Below, one piece after another: positions 46,573 to 57,940 of a stretch of DNA of 64,000 nucleotides. The notes under the pieces are model-generated. The model was not told the origin of the DNA and ran no database searches. It saw only the letters and a list, made by a program, of their open reading frames with translations. Numbering within the stretch: the first letter of the stretch is position 1; the number at the start of each line of letters is the position of its first letter. This stretch comes from Wurfbainia villosa (taxonomy: Eukaryota > Streptophyta > Magnoliopsida > Zingiberales > Zingiberaceae), in the NCBI GenBank assembly GCA_025175895.1, contig CM045989.1:24793928-24857927 (forward strand), in the 5' to 3' direction. Position numbers and translations under genes: made by a program.

Positions 46573-48133
46573 ATCTCCCCCTTTTTGATGATTGACAAAA
46601 CTACCATCTCAAGTCTACCAATTCTCCCATATTGGCAATTCTCATATCCCAATGAGAATTCCAAACTTAATTGGTAACTTGGTAATATCTCCCCCTTTTT
46701 GACATTACATCAAAAAGGTCCTCCCCAAGGGTATGAATGTCTCATATCCCAATGAGATCTTATATCTCTCCCTTGGAGGAACACATGCCTACCATCTTTC
46801 TAGTGATCCCATATCACTTAAAGAGAGGCAACCCAATTTCCTCCCATGAGGAAATACACATCCATCTTCCCATGATGGATATCTCCCCCTAGAGGCTTGC
46901 TCCCCCTTGACCATTGCACCAACAATGTCCTTGGAGAGTCCCTAAGCCAATAGGAACATTAAACCAATCAAAATTAAGGTAAAGTTCAATAATGAACTTT
47001 CTTCCACCTTAAAATTGATACTCTCCCTAAACTCTTCTCCTAATCCATATCCAATGGATTTCCACCCTCTCTAATGCTCTCCCAAGCATATCCTAGGGTT
47101 AGGAGTGGTTAGGGGACCCAAAACATGGCTAAACATGGGCCTAACTATCAAGTTTACCCGAAATCAGCCTGTGCCAGTCGACTCTGTCAGCTACCAGTCG
47201 ACTGGACCTCCCATCAGTCGACTGATGTTGTTCAGACATTGGATTTTCGAAATCCATAAGTAAATATACATAAGTTTAAAAATCGTGAAATTTCATATGC
47301 ATATTACTTATCCTAAACACTATGGGTGAAAAATATTGGAAAATTATTTTACCCATTAAATTAGGAGATTGATACAAAGTTCAAAACTTTAGAAAAGCTT
47401 CAATAATAAGCCTTCTTTGTATCATCCCATTCAATGGTGATAGCTATCAAAAGATAGGCTTCACCAAGGTTTTTCAAAATGTTTTCAAAATGTTTTCAAA
47501 ACCTTTATTTTCATTTTCCTAAACATCTCACCAATATCTAGATGTGTAAAACACATTCAAGGCAAATTTCTAGTGAGATGTGGGTTTTTTGTTCTTTAAA
47601 TGGTCTCATGCATATTTCTAGGCAATATTATTTGATTCCCATCAAATCATGCCATAGTCCTTAATTTCATTTTAATTTATGCATAATGATGATTATGGCA
47701 TAATTATGATATAGATAAAGACATATGCCAAAATCATGATGTCATGGCATGTGAATGAAAGTTAAGCTTTCATGACATACAAATATAAATCTAAACATTA
47801 TCATGACATTTTTATAAATAAAATAAAAAAAATTAGAATGATGTCATGACATGGCAAGGCAAACAAATCATGGAAAGTAAAATATACTAAGGTATAGAAC
47901 ACCTAAGTGTTAAAATCAATTTGCCATTTCTAGGAATTAAATTCATTTTGCCTTAATGCCATTCATTTTCCTAGTGTGCCAAAACCCCAAAATGGCACAC
48001 CAATACCTCTAAGACCTAATTGTGTCAATTTAAATCATTTTAAACTTCTCAAGCATATTGGCACATCCTAATGTGTCAACTCTTCTATGGTTAGGTTAAC
48101 TACCCATCCATTTAGGGTTGGCTTTTCTTCCAT
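46573..48133 (-). other. D2 post-gag non-coding region with several purine tracts
   Basis: No pol motif is found. On the minus strand polypurine tracts AAAAAGGGGGAGAT or similar occur next to the LTR (46573-46590), near 46690 and near 46885, and CAGTCGACTG sites cluster at 47176-47225. The stretch is collinear with D1 21203-22750. Confidence 0.8.
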
Positions 48134-49702
48134 TTAGCGTGAATCGATCACGCTTTTAGGAACCCAATACCTATTGGAGCTCCTTGGGTTAACAAGGTAT
48201 TTCCTAGGGATAACTTCCCTCGATACCTTCCTAATGGCCCTTTTAGGCTTTGAAGCCATAGTCTTTTGGGTCTTTCCTAGGTCAACTCTAGAGGTGACTC
48301 CTCCATTGACCTTCATAGTGGCTACATTTGATTTCTTTGAGGTGTTAGCCACTAAACACATACCATGGCTAGACTTAGGGATGACTTCCCTATTAGCCTT
48401 GGTTTTACTAGACCTAGATGTGGTTCCATAATTAAATGGAACATTATGATAGGACATAGGTTTGTGACCCAAACCCTTCTTGCCCTTAGATATTTCTTGC
48501 TTCCTAGGTCTTGACTTTTGGGAATTTGACCCCTTAACCGAATTTGATATTATTTTTAGGGTCTTTTCCAATTTTTCTAGCCTTGACCTCAAGGCTTGGT
48601 TCTCCACCTCTAATTTCCTCAATTTTGAATTTTCATTAGATTTTTGAGGAATGTTCTTCTTCTTAGGCATGTGCCTACCCTTCTTAGGGCTAATGCCTAG
48701 ATGGTTTTCAACTCTCCTAATGGACTCTATTGGTAAAATAGGTCTTGTGTTTTGAGTCCTAGGTTTAACCTTAGTTAGTTCCACATGCTTGGCACCTAGG
48801 CAAACATATTTATTTCTCCTAGCATGCTTTTCATTTATAATTGCAAGTGAACTAAAATAATTCTTAGCATGCTTTTTAACTTTAGAAATTAAAGGTGCAT
48901 TAACTAAATTTACCTTAGGGTTAGCTTTAGGAGCTCCCCCTACATGAATTGCACCTTCTTGCCCTTTCTTCCTCCCCCTAGGGCATTGGCTTCGGTAGTG
49001 TCCCTTTTGATTGCATTTGAAGCACACAATGTGCTCTTTGCTCTTGATTTTGGGAACACCGGCATTGTTTGACTTTGGGTTGACTTTTGGTCTTGATGCC
49101 TTTTCCTTAGCCAATTTAGGGCATTTGCTCTTATAATGCCCTTTCTCCCTACACTCAAAGCATATTATATGATTTTTATTTAAAATAATAACACTTGAGT
49201 TACCTAGGGAGGTGGTGGAGGCCTCTTCACTTCTTCCGGAGGTAGAAGCTTCATCTTGATCTTTCTCCGAAGTAGAAGCTCTTTCCTCTCCCTCAATGCT
49301 AGAGGTGGAAGTCTCCACCAAATCATCCACATTTTCAAAAATGGATGATGATTCTTCTTCGGCATTCTCCTCTACTTGTGCCGATTGGGAATTTTCTTGG
49401 AATTTCATTATTTTCTTCCATAATTCCTTCGCATCCCTATAGTCACCCAATCTAGACCAAATAGTGTTAGGTAATAAATCACTAAGCAATTTTATTACCT
49501 CAAGATTTGTCTTGAAGTCCTTAATTTGGTCTTGGGTCCACCTTGACTTCTCAATTTGCTTGTTGTTTTTATCCCTAGGCATCTCAAAACCATTTTCTAC
49601 AATAATCATATAATCAAAATTGGTTTCGAGATATACCTCCATCCGTTTCCTCCACCAAGAAAAATCTCCATCGAATTTCGGTGGATGGATGAAGCCGGCC
49701 AT
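48134..49702 (-). CDS. gag: D2 Gag, intact 522-residue frame
   Basis: This is the only long undamaged coding frame seen. The ATG (49702-49700) lies about 45 bases after the primer site, as in D1. Residues 1-115 form the capsid-like N-terminus (PPKFDGDFSWWRKRM, GDYRDAKELW). Residues 116-170 are acidic and Ser/Thr-rich. Two CCHC knuckles follow, C181/C184/H189/C194 and C227/C230/H235/C240. A coiled-coil heptad stretch spans about 357-390, then a basic tail ending YWVPKSVIDSR. The WVPK block normally sits just before the protease in SIRE-type polyproteins, so the frame stops where pol should begin. The gene product would bind RNA and form particles but would rely on another element for enzymes. 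Confidence 0.92.
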   Translation of the reverse strand: MAGFIHPPKFDGDFSWWRKRMEVYLETNFDYMIIVENGFEMPRDKNNKQIEKSRWTQDQIKDFKTNLEVIKLLSDLLPNTIWSRLGDYRDAKELWKKIMKFQENSQSAQVEENAEEESSSIFENVDDLVETSTSSIEGEERASTSEKDQDEASTSGRSEEASTTSLGNSSVIILNKNHIICFECREKGHYKSKCPKLAKEKASRPKVNPKSNNAGVPKIKSKEHIVCFKCNQKGHYRSQCPRGRKKGQEGAIHVGGAPKANPKVNLVNAPLISKVKKHAKNYFSSLAIINEKHARRNKYVCLGAKHVELTKVKPRTQNTRPILPIESIRRVENHLGISPKKGRHMPKKKNIPQKSNENSKLRKLEVENQALRSRLEKLEKTLKIISNSVKGSNSQKSRPRKQEISKGKKGLGHKPMSYHNVPFNYGTTSRSSKTKANREVIPKSSHGMCLVANTSKKSNVATMKVNGGVTSRVDLGKTQKTMASKPKRAIRKVSREVIPRKYLVNPRSSNRYWVPKSVIDSR

Positions 49703-49745
49703 CTTGTAGTGCTTTCGCGGCGGTTAGTCCTTGAAGAGCAACCTT

Positions 49746-49757
49746 GCTCTGATACCA
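49746..49757 (-). promoter_or_regulatory. D2 primer binding site
   Basis: The minus strand reads TGGTATCAGAGC two bases after the 5' LTR, a perfect initiator Met tRNA primer site. Confidence 0.9.
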
Positions 49758-49759
49758 CT

Positions 49760-51140
49760 TGTTGGGGATCGATTGGCCGGCTAGAGGGGGGTGAATAGCC
49801 CTCGTTCGTTGGATGTCGGACTTTGCTCGTTTTCGTTGCGTTGCTTGTCTACGATTGTTGTTAGCGCAGCGGAAATAATAGAAACAATAATAATACTAAC
49901 AACAACACAAGCACATGCAATACACACGATATACGTGGTTCGGAACCGAATGGTTCCTACTCCACGGGCGAGCTCCTCGAGCTCTAGTTATGCTCACGGC
50001 ACTAACTCAAACTCCTTCTCGACAACACGTCGGAGGTGGAGAAACCTCTCACAAGCAATTACAAAGTAATATAGAAATACAAACAAGAATACAAATACAA
50101 TACAAAAGAAACTCTTTTCACCGATTGCTTTTGATCACTTGTTTGTTGCTTGCTTTGGTTGGCTCTTGAAGGACTGGAATGCAGCAGCAATTCCCCTCCA
50201 ATAGCTCCCTTAAAGTCTTGGCGAAATCCTCCAACTCGTGCTACTTTTATAACCGCGCCCATCGATTATTGATCGTGACCATCGATCGTGATCTTATTGC
50301 CGTTGTCTCTGGCGGTCGGATCCACGTTGGCAAAGTTCCAACGGATCACACATCAGTCGACTGATGCTACCCATCACTAGACTGATCTTCCATCAGACGA
50401 GTGCACAGTCGAGTCGACTCATTACGTGCCGTGCTGCAGTGTCATCGATCGCCATCCCTCGGTAGTCATTCGCGCCGACATCGATCATTGCCGATCCATA
50501 GCGATCGGTGATCCAACCAATCTTGGTTCAGTCGAACACTGGTCGAACCCAACGACCTAGAGCAGTCGACTAGCACCTATGCCAGTCGACTGATGTCGGC
50601 AAAAACTTCAAACATAACGATGTTTGAGCCTCCGACACTCAGTCTTAGCCACTTGGCCAAGTCCACCTTATCCCTCATGGAGTTCCCCACCGAAGCTCTC
50701 TTCCCTCGGCCTACGTCCCTCGGATGCGCCAAGCGCACGACTTCGTAACGCCATCCTTCGCGTCTCATGCCCTAGAAGTATGCTTCCCTTTGGCTCACTC
50801 CATTCGCTCCCCGTCCGGCGGTCCCTCGGATGCACCAAGCGCACGGCTTCGCAATGCCATCCTTCACCGACTCAAGGACCCCGAGCCTAGTGAACTTACC
50901 AAGTCCTCAAGACTTTCCAAATGCACCAAGCGCACGGCTTCGCAATGCTTTGGATTTTCCATGCCAAGCACCAAGAGCACGGCTTCGTAATGCTCTGGAC
51001 TTTCCCATGCCAACCCCATGTTGGACTTTCCCATGACAATCCCATGTCATGAGTTTTGTCTTTCATCAAAATATCATCAGGGTACTGCTCGAGTCAAACT
51101 CGAGTCAACCTGGGACGATTGCACCAACAATCTCCCAACA
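49760..51140 (-). repeat. D2 5' LTR (1381 bp)
   Basis: It runs from TGTTGGGGATCG to CAATCTCCCAACA and is flanked by TGCTT at 51141-51145. Compared with the split D2 3' LTR, the stretch 50250-50480 shows lesions at CAGTCGACTG sites. The 53-bp units of D1 are missing except for a partial copy near 51000. Confidence 0.88.
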
Positions 51141-51145
51141 TGCTT

Positions 51146-51443
51146 AAGACCATCCCCGTAAGGAGGATACGACCTCACTTACGCTCGCACACACGAGCTT
51201 ACCTCGATACTTACCATGTCGCTTTTGCTTCCGGCCTTCCACTCGATTCCTTCGGCTCCCTCCGAAGTCACTCGAGTGTCGCTCGACCACCCGGCTTCTT
51301 CCGGGTGTCGCTAGCCTTCAGCTCCAGCTTTAGCAATCTTCTGCATACTCGATTCAGCTCGTGAGATAACGACATGAGCTTAACTTTGTATCGTTTGCTA
51401 TAATCAAAACTCAGGTTCGACCTAAGTGCCTACTGCACCAACA
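51146..51443 (-). repeat. E2 3' LTR, right part
   Basis: It resumes the E2 LTR after D2 and ends CTGCACCAACA at 51443. Together with 25815-26596 the LTR is about 1080 bp, close to the 1100 bp of E1. Confidence 0.85.
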
Positions 51444-52159
51444 ATCTCCCCCTTTTTGATTTATGGCAAACCCACATACAAAGTTAAGTAAATAGCAAGC
51501 ATGAAGAATAATGTGCATTAGAAACAAACAAAAAATAAAGAAGATTAAGTTGGAGTAGTAAGGATTTTCTTCAAGTACTCCCCCTTGAGGAAACCTCCCC
51601 CTTGACTGAGGGTGAGTCTTGAAGAAAGACCTTAATCCTCCCCTTGAGGGTTGCTTTAAGTAATTACTTAAAGTTTGCCTTAGTAAAACGTTTAAGTTAA
51701 GAGTTCTTAACTTGGCCCTTTCTCCCCCTTAAGTAAAACATTAAAAATAAGTAAAACGTTGATGGCACAAATAAGTTTAAGTTAAGAATTCTCTTAACTT
51801 GGCCTTTAATAAGTTTTCAAAACTTAAAGTTAACTTTTGGTTTAAATATAAAGTAAGAGTTAAACCAAAAAATTTAAAAATTTGACCCCTTAACTTTAGC
51901 CTTTTTCTCCCCCTTTTGCAATATATCGAAAAGAGTGAGAGTGTATGTGGAAAACAAAAATAAGTGTTAAATTTAAAGTCCAAGCATGTTCCACATTATT
52001 TTAAAAATAATATATTGAAAATAAGTTTATCTATAAAATGTTCGACTCATATCTGGCTTGATTGATATAAAAAATCAACCAGTCCTGGTCAGAGTCGGTA
52101 AGTATGTATGATTATACTCCGTGGTTCATGGCGATGCACTAGCTCTACATCTGGAACCA
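51444..52159 (-). other. E2 3' non-coding region, part next to the LTR
   Basis: The polypurine tract on the minus strand is AAAAAGGGGGAGAT (51444-51460). More G-rich purine runs lie near 51580-51640, 51720 and 51905. No open frame resembles an env-like protein. It corresponds to E1 5375-7860 without the solo LTR and tandem repeat, and is cut by C3 at GGAGT (52160-52164). Confidence 0.7.
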
Positions 52160-52164
52160 GGAGT

Positions 52165-54367
52165 TGTTAGTAATATATGAGAGATGTCCTAAGGCAATCG
52201 CCTTATGTATGAACCATTTATATGATAAATGAAGATTCACTATTTGAGTATACATGTTTTATGTATTTGATTGGATCTTAAACTCATTTACTGAATGTCC
52301 ACGATACGATTCACAGCATGAGAGAATTTGTGATTGGATCACAACTAGTGAGTATCTCTACATGTGTAATTGTGATGTATCGGAATTATCCCTAGTCGAT
52401 GAATTGATGGACACCATCAATTCTGTCGAGACTAGCACGAGGTATACTCCTTGGTGTATCCAAGCAGCTGATTCTCACTGGCTGGAGACATAGTGATGTC
52501 CGGAGTTAATCGTGGATGCTAGTTATGGTAACTAGTTCATTGGAGTGACCAGCCGTAAGACTTTATATGGTTCTCTGCATATATAGATATGTCAATGAAG
52601 TTCTTACTGTGGCTTAAGTGCGATGTTCCTTTGACTTGCGGTATTCAAGTCATCTTGATCATAGAGACTTATGCTTTGACATCTTAAGCAAGCATCTCTA
52701 AGGAGATGTGGACCCGGGATGATTGGGTATAAGTCGAAGTGATCGAAGGTGTTTGAATAGCCTATAAAGGATTCACCACTCCTTGTGAGGAGATGTATAC
52801 CCATGGCCTCTCGTCGGATTGTTACTAAAGTCTTTGGCCAAAGCATTACATGTTTAGAGTAAGGTACTCTTCGATACATGTGGAGTAACTAGAATCCGTA
52901 GGACGAGGAAATGATACTTGGGCTAGGTGTGACGTAGTCAGCCTAGTGGGGACTGACACAATAGACCATGTCCTGAACCAAGTGGGTATAAGATGAGTGA
53001 AGGGAATGGGGCACGAATCATTCGAGCTGCTGAAGGGTTTCAGAAATAGTTCTGGATCAACCGTTGATCTTTTCGGTTAATTGGGGATCATGATGTACTA
53101 CTAGGTGCCACTCATGATCGTTCTATAATTAATGGTTAATTATAGACGGCCAACATAAACCAAGAACCTATTTGGTCACACGCACAACGAGCGTAATCCA
53201 AAGGATTTAAAACGAGCTTGAGAATGGGATTCTCAGACCGAGAGAAACTAGGTTTGGTTGGACCAAACATAAAGCTAGCATGAAATCGTTTCAGTCGCAA
53301 TGAAAGGCGTGGATGGGCCGAGTCTTATGAAGACGTAATGGATGAACCAAAATGGTTTGGTTCTAATCCAATGGAGGAGAATAAACCAAAGGGTTTGGTT
53401 TATTTTAAACGAATGAACCAAAAGTTGGTTCGGTTCGTTTTAACGTAAAATAAACCATCATGGTTTGGTTTATTTTAACTTATCTTAATGGAGCGGGTTA
53501 ACGGGCCTAATGGTTATGACCCATTAACCATTAAGAGAATTAGTTCTCTATAAAAGAAGGCTTAAGGGATAATTAAGCCCTAATCCAAAACCCTAGCTTG
53601 GAGTTGCCGCCCAACCTTCATTGCCGCCCAACCTCCATTGCCGCCCAGCTTGTTGTGCCGCCGTCCAGCTCCTTGCCGGTGACCAAGCTTCAGCTAGTGA
53701 TCCTCCGGAGACCCTCCGGTGATCTCCTATAGGTTTGGCATCAAGGTGAGCCTTTTCTTCCCTTGGTTGCTCGGCGCCTATCTCCTCCACCAAAGCTGTC
53801 CAGTTTTCTGGACAGCTTGTTCTCCTCTCGTCGGAGCGTCATTTGGACGACGGTTTGAGCTCCGACAGCGGCTAACTTACCGGGGATTCGATCTCTGGTA
53901 ATCCTCTGAGGTGGAGGACGAAGGATTCGTCAATTGGTTGACGAATACCTCTCCGGAGAAGCGAGTTTTGAGAACTCGTATTAGGATCCGAATTTGGATT
54001 CGAATCGTGATCATCTCTCGATCACGTCATCTTCAACACGAGGCTAGTAACCCGTACGAAGACGAAGCTCGTGGCTTAGCGAAGTCATCCCGAGGAACTC
54101 GGCGTGGATACGGATAGAGACGATTCTAGCGAGGATCATTCCGGTTGATGCCGTTCCCGCTACACGTCATACGAAAGGTATAACGTAGATAAATTTCCTT
54201 TTATTGCAAATTTAAATTTACGATTATGTCTACACTTGTTGTAATATGCATGCGTGTGTTGTGTGTGTTGTAATAAATGTAGATTTATTATTTTTATTGC
54301 TTCCGCTGTGTTCATGTTTACGAAACGTGATCGAACACACACACGCTGCGGTGCCGGAAACCCAACA
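52165..54367 (+). repeat. C3 5' LTR (2203 bp)
   Basis: It starts TGTTAGTAATATATG, has CTATAAAA near 53550 and ends GGAAACCCAACA followed by the primer site. The GC-rich part with repeated TTGCCGCCCAACC differs from C1 and defines a sub-branch together with the 3' LTR of C3. Confidence 0.9.
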
Positions 54368-55648
54368 GTGGTATCAGAGCTCAGGTTGTGTTTTGACATA
54401 ATCGTAAAATGGTTTTGAGATAGTCATAATGTTATTTCTGGAAATTTTCTAATTTTGGAAATTTAGAAGTATTTATGGAAAATTTTCAATTTTGGAAAGT
54501 CTAGAAGTATTTATGGAAATCTTCCACTTTTGGAAAGTTGGAAGTATTTATGGAAATTGATATTTTCCATAAATAAAATATTTGATTAGATTTTAGAAAT
54601 TTGTTTCTTAATTTAATCTTGATTTGATTTGGGAAATCAAATCTTAAAATATTTTATTTTCATAAGTAGTTTTAATGATTTAGGAAATTGGTTTCCTAAA
54701 TAGATTTTCCTTAATCAAATAATTCCATAAATAAAATATGTGATTAGATTTGGAAATTTGTTTCCTAATTTAATTATGATTTGATTTGGAGAATCAAATC
54801 TTAAACATATTTTATTTTCATAAATAGTTATGACATATAAGGAAATATATACATGACATAATTGTATGCCATGTAATTGCATTAGATGCATAACATTATG
54901 CCATGTGTGTCGTGACATGTAGATATATGCCATGTATGCCATGCCATGTAGATAATAGTTATTTGCATGCAAAGAGGATGAGACATAAAACCCTTAAACA
55001 ATATTAAAGCCTACACCTTTCATTAATATGGTTAGAACCAGAGTTCCTTTTCTTGTTTGGGTTGTTGGACTCTCTCCAAGCCCGGCTCGAACCCGAACAT
55101 GTTCAAACCATGGAATAGTTTAATACTAATATGGTAAGAGTCAGAGGTCAATCGTTAGCTTTGGTTGTTGGACTCTCTCCAAGCTGGGCAAATTGGTTGA
55201 ATGCGCTCTAACCATATTAAAACTATTTCTCGATTAATGGGTTGACTTTAACCTGGAGCATCGGCTTGTTGGACTCTCTCCAAGGTCGATGTAAAGGGAG
55301 GTGAAGTTGGGTGCTATGCATATGATGCATACTTGTTAATGTGTTAACAACCCAACGTATGTGTGAACATTCAATTAGTTGATAGCACATTGTGATAGTT
55401 GCATATACGTGATATGCAATCGGTATAGATGATACCTACCGTCGTAGTTATGAATGGCTTGTTGGACTCTCTCCAAGGTTGTTCATAACTATGATGGATA
55501 TCAGCCCATTCGGAGATGGACCTACGATCTCCCGAAGTGATTTTGGGGTTTTTGAAATTCGAAAAATGAATGGGATTTATAAATGTATATTGATGCATTT
55601 TAAAATCATTTTCTCATATATGCTCATTTTGTATTTCTAAGATTGATC
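54368..55648 (+). promoter_or_regulatory. C3 leader with four-hairpin array
   Basis: TGGTATCAGAGC is at 54369-54380. The 107-bp units are at about 54560-54845. Four stem-loops with loop ACTCTCT between TTGG and CCAA lie between 55060 and 55500; outer stems three and four are identical to C1, while stem two has one lost pair. Confidence 0.7.
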
Positions 55649-56278
55649 ATGATGTCTTTGAATTTGCGTTCCATTTTGGATTCGAATAAATTGACTGGGG
55701 CGAGCTTCTTGGACTGGCTTAGAAGCTTGAGAATTGTTCTCAAGGTTGAAAAGCTTGCAAATGTCCTCGAAGCGCCTCTTCCCGCCCGTCCTAGTGACGA
55801 TGCAACTCTGGACCAATTGTTGGCCTATCAGAAACATGTGAGTGATTCTGAACAAATGAGTTGCATCATGCTAGCTGCGATGGAACCCAAGCTACGAAAG
55901 CAGCATGAGCATATGGATGCTCATATCGTAGTCCTTCATCTTTGTGAGTTGGTTGATGAGCAAGTGAGATTCGAAAGGTTCGAAGTCTCAAAGCTCCTCT
56001 TCACCTCTGAGATGCTAGAAGGTTCATCTGTGGTACTGCTCAATATGCTGAAGACTGTGGAGTCTTCTGAGAAGCATGAGCAGGGGACGGTGTTGTTAGT
56101 TGATTCCTCGAAGAAAGGTTCTAAGAGGGAGTCAAAGGAACAACAGAAGGGGAAGAAGAAAAAGGCTAAAAGGGCAGAACCAGCTCAAAAGGGAACTTTC
56201 CATCATTATGGCAAGCAGGGCCACTGGCGAAGAAATTGCAAGATTTATCTTGAGTCTGTGAAGAAGAATAAGGCATAA
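55649..56278 (+). pseudogene. gag: C3 gag, shortened
   Basis: The frame starts MMSLNLRSILDSNKLTG and contains FLDWLRSLRIVLK, then the same ~155-bp internal deletion as C1 (junction SSVVLLNMLK), the basic tail and a degraded knuckle: FHHYGKQGHWRRNC in which two of three Cys ligands are replaced by Phe and Tyr. It ends at TAA (56276-56278) after KKNKA, before the protease. A missing zinc ligand pair in a Gag should abolish nucleic-acid packaging by this protein. Confidence 0.85.
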
Positions 56279-56280
56279 GA

Positions 56281-56530
56281 TGCTCCATCTTTTTCACATA
56301 TCTTCGTTATTGATTGTCATTCTATTTCCTCAGACACTTGGGTATTGGATACTGGGTGTGGCTCACATATATGTAATGACATACATGGGCTAAGGAATAG
56401 AAGAAGACTCGTCAAGGGAGAGTCAAATTTATGTGTTGGGAATGGAGCAAAGGTTGCTTCACTCGCCATCGGAACGTATTTGTTGAAACTCCCTGCAGGA
56501 CTTGTCTTAGAACTGGACAATTGCTTTTAA
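56281..56530 (+). pseudogene. C3 protease remnant
   Basis: The block WVLDTGCGSHICNDIHGLRN keeps the Asp-Thr-Gly triad. The frame closes after LDNCF at 56528-56530, a little before the integrase frame opens, where a base change or gap is needed to join them. Confidence 0.75.
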
Positions 56531-56539
56531 GTTCCTTCG

Positions 56540-57940
56540 ATGATAAAGAACATCTTTTCTATTTCTTGTTTAAATAGAAATGGATACCATTTGACTTTTA
56601 GTAACAATTGTTGTTACATAACTTTGAATGGAGTTCTTTATGGGACTGGAACTTTAAGCAATGGTATTTATACGTTTGACGTATCCAGTGACATTTTCAA
56701 TATCGAAGCGAGCAACAAGCGTGCTCGAAAGGATAATCAATTAGACTCCTATATGTGGCATTGTCGTCTTGGCCATGTAAGCAAGAAACGCATGTCCGAA
56801 TTACACCGATGTGGAATTCTGGAATCGTTTGAATTGGATTCATACGATACATGGGAATCATGCTTAAAAGGCAAGATGACTAAGTTACCTTTTACAGGAA
56901 AAGGTGAACGATTGGGAGAGTTACTAGGTCTAATACATACTGATGTATATGTACCTATGTCAACTCAAGCTTTAGGAGGCTATAACTACTTCATTACCTT
57001 CACCGATGATCACTCACGGTTTGGGTATGTGTTCTTGATGAAACACAAGTCTGAAGCCTTTGAAAGGTTCAAAGAATTCAGAAATGAAGTAGAGAAACAA
57101 CATGACAAGAGTATTAAAATACTTCGATCGGATCGAGGTGGTGAATACTTGAGTCAGGAGTTTCTTGATTATCTAAGAGACAATGATATATTGTCTCAAT
57201 GGATTCCGCCATATACACCACAACATAATGGTGTATCTGACAGGCGTAACCGGACCTTGTTGGACATGGTCAGGTCAATGATGAATCATGCGAATCTTTC
57301 CAAGTCCTTTTGGGGCTATGCACTTCAGACAGCTGTTTACTTGTTAAACAGAATGCCAACCTAGGTAGTCTCTACTACTCCATATGAGATATGGAATGGT
57401 AAGAAACCTCATGTATCTTACTTGAAGATATGGGGTTGTCCTGCTTCTGTGAAGCGGACTGCATCCGACAAATTGGATGCTAAGTCTGATAAATGTCTAT
57501 TTGTTGGATACCCTAAGGAAACAAGGGGTTACCAATTCTATCATCCTGTGGAACAAAAGGTGTTTGTTTCAAGGCATGCTGTGTTTCTAGAGAAAGAGTT
57601 TCTCTCGCAAGAAAACAGTGGGAGTGTCGTCGAGCTTGAGGAGGCTCGAGAGACTCAAATAGACATTAATGAGATACCTGGTGAAGCACAACAACCGACA
57701 ACTCATAGTGATGAGCAATCGGCTGGACCTATTGTAACACCACATCTTCGTAGATCTGGTAGAACATGTAATATTCCTGAGAGATATGGATTTCTCGTAA
57801 GTGAATCGAATGACATGTTACTCATTGATGATGAGGAGCCTACCAGTTATGAAGAAGTGCTGACAAGTTCAGAAAGGGATAAATGGCTTGGTGCCATGAA
57901 GTCGGAAATTGATTCCATGTATGAAAACCAAGTTTGAAAC
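56540..57940 (+). pseudogene. pol: C3 integrase
   Basis: The pre-integrase finger reads WHCRLGH...WESC, with one Cys ligand replaced by Trp. The core has HTDVYVP (usually DVCGP), FTDDHSRFGY and SDRGGEY, but the Glu of the catalytic triad is changed to Asp (GAC at 57239-57241, SDRRNRT). Stops are TAG at 57362-57364 and TGA at 57935-57937 (TGG in C1). C-terminal blocks LKIWGC and FVGYPKETRGYQFY are intact. The enzyme is non-functional on several counts. Confidence 0.88.

Larger units (their letters stand above)
26597..51140 (-). mobile_element. D2: gag-only LTR retrotransposon with intact gag, split by C2
   Basis: D2 is flanked by TGCTT (26592-26596 and 51141-51145). In element order (minus strand) it has a 5' LTR (51140-49760), primer site, gag (49702-48134), post-gag region and 3' LTR, the last interrupted by C2. 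Without C2 it is about 6 kb. Like D1 it has no pol at all. Confidence 0.88.
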
